Notes under the pieces: model-generated | Told to the model about the DNA's origin: nothing | The model's database searches: none | The model's input: the letters and a program-made list of their open reading frames with translations, nothing else | Program-made: the position numbers and the translations under genes | Part shown: positions 1 through 9,811 of the stretch, piece by piece | Numbering within the stretch: the first letter of the stretch is position 1 | How the letters are laid out: each line of letters opens with the position of its first letter | Assembly: GCA_020650975.1 (NCBI GenBank) | Contig: JAIPMN010002551.1 | Location: forward strand, 27,194 to 50,702 | Direction of reading: 5' to 3' | DNA length: 23,509 nucleotides | Source: Apostichopus californicus | Taxonomy: Eukaryota; Echinodermata; Holothuroidea; Aspidochirotida; Stichopodidae

Positions 1-668
1 CCCCCCACCCCCCCCCCCCCAAAAAAAACAAGTGATATTCAATCATTTTATTTATCAACAGACTGAGATTACAGTCTACAAGACTAACTCTCATGTAAGA
101 CATTGGTGAACCGACTGATTATTGCTGTGGATGATACTACATTGACTTGACAGTTTCAATTTCTATGACATATTTTATTAACAGTTTAAAGTAAGGTATA
201 CTCCTTGAAGGTCATGTGATGCGAGCTTTAATGGACATATGTGCAGTGCGATACAACTGAAAATGGTCACTTTAAATTAAAAGAAATTACTTTGACATCC
301 TCAGCATATACTTTGAGAGCTTGCTAAAACAGCAGTGAATTAAAATGTTCAAGTGGCTAAGCTTGTAGATTTATCCCTGCAGTTTATTTTAAGACCAAAC
401 CATGAGGCAGGGTTGCACCGATGTTGGAACAGCTCATCAAAAGTTTCATGATTGGTTTACAAATCTTTTGGTATCATGGTACTCTTATTAATCTTTTTGT
501 TCAAAACTCTAGCAGGCTAATGAAAGGTGACAATATTTTTTCAGGAAATCCAAGGACACGATGTTGTTCGCCTTATGTTGATATCAAAAGTCACAGTACT
601 AAGTTACCTACGAGTGGTGGAATTTTGAGAACCTCTTACTAATTTTGTTTCATGGTCAAATGGCTCAG
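1..668. other. Left-edge intronic sequence, no gene seen
   Basis: It begins with a C-run and an A-run (1-28). It should be intron 1 of the MED26-like gene. A 73-codon open frame at 421-642 shows no family resemblance and is probably chance. Confidence 0.5.
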
Positions 669-1034
669 TTAAAGGGTGTGAAGACTAGCGCAAAAATAAA
701 CGCCTAATGCCGGTAATCTGACCTAGTTTTGAACGAGGTGTAACAGAAGTGTTAGACACCACCATCGATCCCAGAAAATTCACACAGTTTGCCACCGTCG
801 GTAATTAGACACTAGTGAATGGTCAGTACATACAGCTGCGGTCAATACCCACAGCACAGTGTATAAACGATACAGCTATGGACATCTCAGATCCAGCTAA
901 AGATAACATGGTATCACATTTCATTACTGTCTGCATTTTGTAGCGACAAGAAGAAAACTTCGCTTCCAAGCAATGGACAGTTAACTTTTTCAGAGCACCG
1001 CACGCGGATTGGGGCGAGTCTACAATGCCTTTAA
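669..1034 (+). mobile_element. TTAA-flanked miniature inverted-repeat transposon, copy 1
   Basis: TTAA occurs at 669-672 and 1031-1034 as the target duplication. The terminal inverted repeats are AGGGTGTGAAGACT at the left and, read inward from the right, AGGCATTGTAGACTCGCC. The 358-bp interior has no coding frame. The second copy (21412-21801) is in reverse orientation and matches along its length, including tctgacctagttttgaa and caccaccatcgatccca. TTAA targets suit the piggyBac or Kolobok groups; the AGG ends fit Kolobok better, but this is not settled. Confidence 0.85.
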
Positions 1035-2279
1035 TAGTTATTATATACTTAACTTACGGCATAAGTTTAAATATGACATCATAGGGCAACAAGTGCTTGG
1101 TTTTTCTTTAGCAGCATTTTCTTTTTTTTAGCAAATTGCTTTTCTTTCTTTGTTGCAGACAGTATTTGCAAAGAATTTTATATGTTACCTAATTCTGGCT
1201 TCTTTGCAGAAGCAATAACCTTCTGCCATCTGGGAAACCAAGAGATTTCATCTCCTTAAGCTATCACACATTGGGGAACCCAATCACCCTCACAGCACCT
1301 ATGAAGCAACTCATGGTTTTTTCTTTCATTTTCAACTACAATCATGCTGGAGAGATTGACAAATTTATGGAATGTTCTAGTGAATTCCAAGTGACCTCTG
1401 ATGTGTGTAATTCACAGACTTGTATGTGAACTGCATTTTCTGGTGGCTTGATTTAAGACCAATCACAAAATATCTTGACTAGAGTCAACACTGAAAATGA
1501 CTGAACACACAACCATCTTACTGTTGAATTGACATGATCTTGCTATTAAAATTCACTGACAACAGCAAACCTTTAGCATGCCTAGCCTACTTATTATGAA
1601 GAAATTCTGTTCTGATATTTACATCAGAAGGTTAGACTGCTTTTGACAACGATGACACAAAAACTAACTTTTATTTGCAACAATGAATTTCTTTTAAGTT
1701 TGCACCTGTAAATCCAGCATCAGTCTGACCAATTGACAAGCTAGGCATTTGCAAAAAAGTATAACCTTCACCCTTACTAATTAGCCCATCTTTCTGTTCT
1801 TGCCCCCAAAAAAGTATCCTTGCAAACATGTCTACAACATGTCTACAACATCTTTAACATGGGTCAGGCCTAGGCATGCTTTACACTATTATATAGGCCT
1901 AATAATACCGCCAGTTACACTGAATAGCCTAACAGTAACACTGTACAACTAGACCTATATGTATATCTGAATACTTTGACTGTTTCTACCACTACCGGTA
2001 TCACTAGACTAGCTAATGGAGGATGCATGTAAACATCCTGTATTGACTTTGTCTAGTTCAAATCTAAACTGCAGTAAATGTTAGATCTAGTTCTATTGCT
2101 ATCTAACTAAAATCACTCTACCATGTTAGGCTAAGCACTGTACAAAACATTAGGCCTATACTATGTGCATAACTAACAGTTCGGCCTAGCCTTAATTTAC
2201 ATTGTACAGCGACAAGCGCTGTTACTAGGCTTGCAGTAGAAATACAGTACAAAGCTGCAGGATAAGTTTTACACCTTTG
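1035..2279. other. Intron 1 of the MED26-like gene, no further exon found
   Basis: A+T-rich sequence with many tagcc/ggccta words between 1860 and 2220. I looked for the continuation of the MED26 N-terminal helical domain on the minus strand and did not find it. Confidence 0.5.
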
Positions 2280-2465
2280 CCCTGCATGCGAGATTGAAGC
2301 ACAAACTACGCATGCGTCCTACACTGTCGCTCATTTGGTCTATGATTGGGTCAACAGTCATTCTGCAACGAGCGAGCCGCCTGTCTACATGGAATACACA
2401 TCTCGCGATCTTTGAAACGCACATTTGAAAATGCCTTCGTTTGCAGTGCTACGAGGATAAAAGGT
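2280..2465. promoter_or_regulatory. CpG-rich promoter-like cluster inside the MED26-like intron
   Basis: In about 130 bp there are ACGCATGCGT (2308-2317, NRF1-like), an ATTGG/CCAAT box (2345-2349) and TCTCGCGA (2401-2408, most of the TCTCGCGAGA core-promoter motif). A good plus-strand splice donor (aaaag|gtaacc) follows at about 2463. This could be an antisense or bidirectional promoter. No plus-strand coding exon was recognised after it. Confidence 0.35.
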
Positions 2466-2701
2466 AACCGATCGCTTATATATTTAATTACGGGTAATTG
2501 ATCTTCGATTCTGTGGGACGATTCTGGTCAAATATGGTCTCCTTGGTGATTTACAGAACCTTGAATTTTGGCGATCGGCTCCACCCGACGGCCATTTTGT
2601 TCCTGTACATTTTCAGTGGACGACACAATCACGCAACGGCGGTCTCACATTAATGACCAAAACTTGACATTTTCAAGTTTTTCAATCCTAAAATAGCTTA
2701 C

Positions 2702-2764
2702 TTTGGCATCCTTATCGATAGACTTGAGCAGTAGCTCCCGAATTTGGGCAGGGCTGGACGTCAT
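2702..2764 (-). CDS. MED26: First coding exon of a Mediator subunit 26-like gene
   Basis: ATG at 2764 opens 21 codons (MTSSPAQIRELLLKSIDKDA, then K) followed by the donor gtaagct in phase 0. Human MED26 begins MTAAPASPQQIRDRLLQAID, so the QIR..LL..(A/S)ID core and the short first exon both agree. MED26 is a Mediator subunit that recruits elongation factors through its N-terminal TFIIS-like domain. The domain's next helices are not found in 1-2701, so exon 2 should lie beyond the left edge. The identification rests on a short stretch. Confidence 0.7.
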
Positions 2765-2808
2765 CTGACCGAAGACGGCCGTCCAAGGAGAACCAAAGTG
2801 GAGGGCAT
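2761..2808 (-). CDS. Upstream reading frame overlapping the MED26-like start (ATGA)
   Basis: A 15-codon frame (MPSTLVLLGRPSSVR) starts at 2808 and its TGA (2763-2761) overlaps the main ATG in the sequence ATGA. It is only relevant if transcription starts upstream of 2808, which the promoter motifs suggest. Such overlaps can allow termination-reinitiation; that role here is inference. Confidence 0.45.
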   Translation of the reverse strand: MPSTLVLLGRPSSVR

Positions 2809-2960
2809 CCCTCACGTGTAAGTGGAGACCATCTCACTGACAAGTAGTGTGTATATGTACTGCTAGCGTTGCAAAGTATGTTGGGTAATTCGGCTTCCTT
2901 GTGACGTCATTAGCTGTATTGCCGTTCGCGGGAGTTGTAGATTTCGCGATGTTATTGATC
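2809..2960 (-). promoter_or_regulatory. Probable promoter and 5' UTR of the MED26-like gene
   Basis: This is a CpG-containing stretch just upstream of the first coding exon. It has a perfect CRE/ATF palindrome TGACGTCA (2902-2909) next to an ETS-like GGAAG core (minus strand, 2893-2900). No TATA box is placed suitably. These motifs fit a housekeeping promoter. The transcription start is not determined. Confidence 0.45.
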
Positions 2961-4112
2961 ATTGATGGTACGAACACTTCAGCAAGACTTCGTTAGGTGT
3001 AGCAATTATGTTTTTGTAGTTTTCTTTGAGACATTACCAGTAAAAGCTTTGGAGTTACAAGTAGTGCAACTTATGTGTATGCCTGCATAGTTTTAACATT
3101 TTAGGTACATCAGGTCAATATTTTTTGTAGGAAACAATATTTAACTCCAAGTGAGACATGTAAAGCAGGAAAACAACATTTCATGATATGTGAATGTGAT
3201 GGCATATATAGATAGGCTACTATGACTACCATAAATAATGAAGCAAAGTTCATGTTAACTTGCTGCTGAATTTTAACACGGCATTTAATAATTAAGTCAT
3301 ATCATTAGTTTGCACAACTTTGGACTGTTATCTAGAAACTTACAAAAATACAACAAGGTAAGTTAGGTAAGTATACTGTATAGTAGTAAGCTAGGCCTAA
3401 GCCTGCATATGTTCTTAATTATATGCTAATGAAAGTTGAATAGTTTGGCTATTGAGACATTTATTCTTAACTATCTAACTCAAGCTAAGTCCAGGATGCC
3501 ACAACATTTTGCATTATTCCACATAAATTAAATAGCCTGACAAGGTTTTGCTGTATGATAGGCCAAGGTTCTCATTTAATTGGTAGAGCAGAGTCTAGCT
3601 CATATATGTGGCAGTGTCTCTAACATGCAAACAAGGGCTACAGTATTCAGTTGTTAGGAAGACAACCAATGTAATTTTTGAATACATTTGCCTCATCTTT
3701 AGAAAGCAAAAAGATCAATGTATTTGTCTTCAGTCAGGATGTACACATAAATCGAGGCAGATCCAGGTGAACAGGGACTCAGCTAATACAGTAAATCTGC
3801 ACTGCAAACCAAAGGTGTGTGTTGTAAGGGGCAGTAGCTCTTTACAGATTGATGTCACAGGGTTGGATTTGGGGGAAGAACCCAATATTTCCCTATTCAG
3901 TGGAATATTTTAAGGGTCCTAAGCGGGTATCAGTGTCAATCGAACTTTCAGGGATTTGTTACCGTTAGTAACATGTCATAGTCTAGTAATTTTTGCTAAG
4001 TGAAGGTCAGAGCCTTCTCACCTGTCAGAATGAGCTACTGTGACAAGGACAAGATATTGACTCCAAAACCCACAGAAATCATAGACTTCATCATAATAAC
4101 AGTCTCTCATGT
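2961..4112. other. Intergenic, no supported gene
   Basis: A+T-rich. A doubled donor-like gtaagttaggtaagta at 3358-3373 (plus strand) has no matching exon. The open frame at 3608-3913 has no recognisable domain and poor codon character. Confidence 0.45.
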
Positions 4113-4120
4113 AGAATCAC

Positions 4121-5137
4121 TAGTGTTTGCACGGGGTATCCAGGTACTTTACCCACCCAACGCGATACTACCCGATTCCTAATTTGTTACCCGAGATCCT
4201 ACGCATAGTGTGATTTTTTTTTGCAAACCGATGATTAGGCAAGATTTTCCTATTGACTTAGTGTGTTGTTACCATGTGGTCGACGACAACGGCAATAATG
4301 AAAGTATTCCATGGATATCTTATAACTGCATAACAATTTCAGCGAATAAACGGATGGTTAGGCTAGATTTCCCCATTTACTTATTGTGGTGGCAGGCTAC
4401 GATGTGGTAGAAGATAACAGCAATAATGAAAGGATTCCATGGTTATCTTATATAACTGCGTAACAATTTCAGCGAATAAACGGATGGTTAGGCTAGATTT
4501 CCCCATTTACTTATTGTGGTGGCAGGCTACCATGTGGTAGAAGATAACAGCAATAATGAAAGGGTTCCATGGTAATGGTTATTACTGCGTCACAATTTGA
4601 GCGAAAAAACAGATGGTTAGGCTAGATTTCCCCCTTGACTTAGTGTGGAGTTAGGCTATCATGTGGAAGAAATTGAAAGAATTCTCACAATTATTGTTTT
4701 TTCATTCGTTTATTTCATAGAAGGAATGACTGACGTTACTCAACTTGCGGGAATCGCGCAATCCCGCGGCTATTGCGAACCCTGGGCCTGCACAATAGAT
4801 AGTAGTAGTAAAAACTGTTTAAGAGCTAAGTTGGATATTTATATGACGTGGGGAGCAATCATAAGCAGCGGCGGCAGTGCAATGTTAATGAAAGAAACGA
4901 AAGCAAATAGAAATTATTGAAGAAGGTTTCATACCTTATTTTACACCTATTTGAACATGAAAAGTTATTGAAAACATTGTCAGTGGAGAATATAATTCAG
5001 AAAGTATAGCATCCAATATGTAATTTCTTGAAAATCGCGATACACGAGGGTAAAACACTTTTTTTTCGGGTACCCGGATACCCGATAAACGACTCTTGGG
5101 TACCCAGTTCCCGATTTTTTTACCCATGTAAACACTA
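4121..5137. mobile_element. Non-autonomous hAT-type DNA transposon
   Basis: An exact 8-bp duplication AGAATCAC flanks it (4113-4120 and 5138-5145), the size typical of hAT. The ends are TAGTGTTTGCACGGGGTA at the left and TAGTGTTTACATGGGTA read inward from the right. Subterminal regions are rich in GGGTACCCG-like words. No transposase is recognisable; the open frame at 4645-4920 shows no hAT motif. An internal tandem array occupies about 4229-4660. Confidence 0.85.
4229..4660 (+). repeat. Tandem repeat, about 130-bp unit, roughly 3.4 copies
   Basis: The landmark ggttaggctagattt and its variants start units at about 4229, 4351, 4481 and 4610. The units share agcaataatgaaag, ttccatgg and acaatttcagcgaa. 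The second and third units are nearly identical while the outer ones are diverged, suggesting recent expansion from the centre. Confidence 0.85.
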
Positions 5138-5145
5138 AGAATCAC

Positions 5146-8100
5146 CCTCAGGTACAACATCTGTAAGACTTAGATTCTGCTTAGAATTTTGAATGTTCTA
5201 CCATGTTCACAAAAATGAGTCCATTATCATTAATTTGCCTCTCAAAGTAACAAATGCTCTCCTACTGTAGCGTACTGTACAGGTAACATGGAACGTGCAG
5301 TAGAAGTCACAATAACAACAATCACTTGCACAGCTGCAGTACTGTACATGCTTGCTACTGTACTGAACATGCTTGCTACAGTATGTCTGTGAAAGAGGTG
5401 TGATACCAAGAAGGTACAGTGTCTACAGAAAGGGATTTTCATTTGCTGTGATCAGCAAATTTTTCAGTGAATAAATACTGGGCAGTCAACTCACTGTTGT
5501 GTTTTTCTTGTGACATTGTCACTGTGAGGTTTGTAGGTTACAGATGGCAGTAAATTTGAGGTGCCTCTACATTTTTTTCAAAACTTCAGAGGAAGTGGTT
5601 GTTGGAATTGGTCATTGAAATGCTTTAGAATGTTAAATGTGGAACTGGGTGTAAGTTCAAGTATGAATGTGTTTTCCTTTAAGGAAGTTAAAACACAGTG
5701 TGCTGTGTGCATTTATATGACTTCAACTTGCTGATAATGCTTGTATAGTCCTTACATTATCATGAAGCACTAGTATTGTCCAGATTTACTCCAAGACAAT
5801 TTCATTTGTGATCTCAGCTCTTAGACTGCAGGTACATGACTCCAAAATTAAGTTGGCAACCACCAGACTGAGATAAACCCTTGAACAAGTTTGTTTTTAA
5901 GTTTATGCAACACTTGGTTGTTATTGATACATAGTTGTTGTACAGCAAGTTGTCAGATCAATGTTTGATCATCATTTAATTGTAAATCTACACAGTACAT
6001 TTTATCATCACAGAATCCGAAAGTGTCTACCTTGTGTGTTTTCAAAAAGTTGTGAATGAAAACTTATAATTTAATCACCCACAGTGTTATCCTTCTGGAA
6101 ATCAGAAGCGAAAATGTCCCATAGCTTCCAATTTCTGAAGCCTGTCACCAACATCTTACAAAACTGAGGAGTCTCTGTCAAAAATGATTAATTTCCTACA
6201 GTTGTTCTCTAGACACTTGTCTAAGCACTTCTCTCTATACACAAGACACTAGTCTTGTTACTTAACTGTACACAGTTCTGGATAAGTGCATCTGGCTATA
6301 TTCAGTTTAAAATGAAGATGTGTTTCTCACTCTCAGTGTTACAGAACTAGGTACGATACTCACAGACAGAAAGTTGCTTCAATTATCATTCAGAAGTGGA
6401 TCATGTATGTACAGTAGGATGTGTAGAAATATCAAATCAAAGAGACCTGTGAGTTATATGGGGCCATTGTGTCTGTTTAGAAATTACATTTTTCCTCTTC
6501 CAACCATATGATAGGAAGTAGTGAGTTACGGCCTACACAAACTGTCTTCAAATTTTCTGATATATGCTTTGAAGGAAAGTTTAGCTCTGTCTCTCTCAAA
6601 TCTGTTCAGGTGATGTAGATTTTATCTACAGGTGGTTCAATTCCATCAGCAGATCAAGATGGGAGCCATTCAGACCTTTAGAGCAAATCATTTTATGTGT
6701 CATTGCCAAGTTAACCATCCCCCCCCCCCTCTGATGAACATATTTTAAGCAACCAGTGTATTTACAACATAAATTACAGTTTGTTGTACTATTGCCAAAA
6801 CCAGTTATCTCAAGACAGTCTGTCACAGTTGTACAGCATGGCAATACCATTTTCAGCATGCTTGAATATTCCTTGTATATTCTGCATTCAATCAATTTAC
6901 GTGTTGGTATTAACACTTAACCGTGACATGTTGACAACACATATACTGTACTGTGTGCTTTAAATTTGTTGCATCAACTTTCAGGTACAGTAAATCAGTG
7001 TGATCGGTCAATGTTCTGTTGTAGTACTAGAGAACTGGTACTGATAACAAACAATAGAGTCTAGAAAGCATTATTCAATCAATATCCTTCACTCTCCCGA
7101 GTCCCTACCCCCCACCCCCCTCCCCACCTTACAAACACACACACTATAACTAGTGCTTCTCAGGTACAGCTCACAAAATAAAAAGTTGGCACATGTGTCT
7201 CTTTCATGAAAGTGATATTACTGGGGCTCCTTGATGTTGACCAGTACTTCATCACTTTCCTTATCTGCGTGGATATTAAATCCAGCACTGGGTAATATCA
7301 CTAGTACTTAGTACTATCACTACTACTGCAATTGATCATGGTATACCAGCCACTTGTGTCAAGTGACTAGGCAGAATTTTAGTCTTGATAAACCATAGAC
7401 CAAGAGAAAAGACAAATTATAGAGTAAAGAAAAGTCTATAGTTATTCCAGTTTTCAGGATATTCAGCTTTGAAATAACACAGTATGGTCAACTTTATCAT
7501 GGACTGCTCACTGCTATTAAAGCTTACTCGATGTTGGCATCAGCTCCTCGATTCAGACCTAAATGTGAAAAAGTCTGTGTAAGCGTTACTGTAGACATAA
7601 GTCACTTTAATTGATGAGACTCAGATGTTTAAAGGGTCATCTCTCAAAAATGTGTGTTAATCCAGTATTACATAGTAAGAGCTGAACCGAAGCATGTGCT
7701 TTAAAGTTCATGTTCAACAAAGCACTTTTGGAATAGAAGACATTCAACTACAGTTGTCCTTTGGTAGAGTATTGTGTGCTCTTCTACATAGTATGTCAGT
7801 GGCAGGATCTGATTAGTACATTATCAGTTCTACAGTAAGAAGACTACAGTGAAGACTAAATTAGTGAAATATGGTTTTCGATGTTCATCGGTTAGGGAAC
7901 CCTTGACCTTATTGACCTTGTTTATTACTTTTCCTTGCACTGCGTTACATAGCATCTGAGGTATCACGAACCAGATCGGCGCAGTGGACAATTATTCCAC
8001 CGGCCAGGTCCCCCTTTTTTGGTTGATTTTTCCTCGAGTATCTTAAGAAAATGGGAATGCTGCATTTCTTTATCCAATATTTTGCTGGGTCCACTCTAGG

Positions 8101-9710
8101 TTTTCCTTAATTTCTTGGTTGTGCTTTCCATGCTTGTTTTAGCAGCTCAATGAAACCCTGAAGTCCTGGAAAAATGACCACAGACGAAATAATTTCAAAT
8201 GAGGTTCATCATTATTTTCTCTTCACGGTGCACTTAATACGATTACAAAGGAATGAAAATTAGAAAGTCCAAAGTAAAAATTCTTTTGAAAGACAACGAG
8301 TAACTTTCCAGTGAAGCTCAAACAGTAAAGAATTACACTGTAGCAAAGTGCTGCACTTCGGCAGGCTAAATTGTCATGTAAATATACAGTGTCCTTTGCC
8401 ATGCATAGAATACATAATGTGCAATTAAATTTGAAGGAAAAAAGAAGAAATTTATTTAAGAGAAATTTCCAGCAAATGTATGTTACTGAAGACATTGTAT
8501 AATATAATAAGGCACATGTGAAAGGGAAATATTGATACAGATTAAAGTTAAAGACAGATACATAGCCTGGTTGTACTAATGCCCTATGTGGTGGTGCGGT
8601 ATATTGTATACATTAATCTTCTTTTCAATGGGGCTCTGCAGTGCTGCTACATAGGGCACTCTCTTGTCAGTTCTAATGCACCCCATCTACACTGTTAACA
8701 GATCTCTAAATCATAGTAACATTATGGTGTGAAAGTATTGGCCCTGTGAACTTGCATACAGACTCGCTGGGTGATTGACTAGTTCAAGGTTCCACATGTG
8801 CAGTTTGACAGCATTAAGTAAGTGATTGGCGCCCTCTGTTGATTTTTGGCATGAGTGTGTGTTGTACGTTTGTTGTTGAGTGTGTGTTGTATTGTGGCCA
8901 GAACATGTCACTCACATGGTTCGAATTCGAATTCACAAAGTTTTTAAAGGTTGATGTACAATATGAACTACTGTAAGAGAAGTTTTTAATTAAGAGGTTG
9001 CTACATGAAATATTTGATCAAACAAATTAGCAATTATAACTGATAGATTTATATACAATTACAGAGAAATATACTGAATTTGACACATTCAAATAACAGA
9101 ACATTCACACTATGAATCATAATTTGAGTGACATTGTCTGCTTTTGCTAACATGAAGTAAACATCTTTCAGTCCTTTTGCATCTAGGGAGGGGGAGGGGG
9201 AATTCTTGTAAGGGTGCTAAAGAGTACCCTTTCCTGACTGGCATATAACACTGCATGAACTGTACAAAACATGGATGATTTCTTCATCTTGCTGTTTAAC
9301 TCATCAAATGATTCTTTAACAAAGGGAGCCATGAGAGAAAATGACTGATTCATTAAAGAATTTTTTCTTAACTATCCAGCCTTGTTTGTATCTTGTAACT
9401 ATACTTGTACTAGCCTTGTAACTATCCAGCCTTAACTATCCAGCCTTGTTTGTCATTGCCCAATTTGCATAGTTTGTAAAAAAATGCATCACATAGAATA
9501 AAATGGATGTTACACAATGATACATGGTAATCACACTCATAATGTATTACACCTTCAAATCTATTTTGTACAATTCATTGTACCATTTGATACCTGATAA
9601 TTCTAAGACAAAGACTCTTAAGTTTGAAGCGTTGTTGCAGATCTTAACCACCTTCAAATTCTAATGAAAGACTTTTCTGGATGCTTGCGGTAGTATTCAC
9701 TCAACTGCTT
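5146..9710. other. Intergenic and DYTN 3' UTR region
   Basis: This region lies between the hAT element and the DYTN stop. It contains simple C-rich tracts (6719-6730, 7105-7126), short imperfect repeats (acatgcttgctac at about 5346 and 5368; atccagcctt at about 9376-9446) and a wobble-paired hairpin (8580-8658). Exon-like segments at 7218-7287, 7528-7558 and 8107-8165 are treated as unproven in the findings. Confidence 0.4.
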
Positions 9711-9811
9711 CTAAACGTTTGTTGCCATGGTGATCTCTGATACCAGTTGCTGCATAGCCTCCCCCAGTCTGTTAACAGCACAGAATGTGTCACCGTCTGC
9801 CTTAGAATGTC
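9711..9811 (-). CDS. DYTN: DYTN last coding exon
   Basis: The acceptor is ttcctcctattag. It completes a Gly codon, adds 32 residues and stops at TAG (9713-9711). After a short polar start the sequence [17 protein letters not shown] forms an amphipathic helix of the kind seen near the ends of this family. Phase and open frame agree with the preceding exon. Possible polyadenylation signals on this strand are ATTAAA at 8990-8985 and AATAAA at 8456-8451; neither is decisive, so the 3' UTR end is unknown. Confidence 0.75.

Noticed and set aside
4645-4920. Open frame inside the hAT element as transposase
   Set aside because: 91 codons with no hAT dimerisation or zinc-finger motif; the element is best seen as non-autonomous.
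7974-8030. tRNA-like A-box string cggcgcagtgg
   Set aside because: No convincing B box or stems at the right distance, so neither a tRNA nor a SINE could be supported.
8223-8495. 90-codon minus-strand open frame rich in Leu/Phe/Cys
   Set aside because: No start context, splice sites or family resemblance; typical chance frame in A+T-rich DNA.
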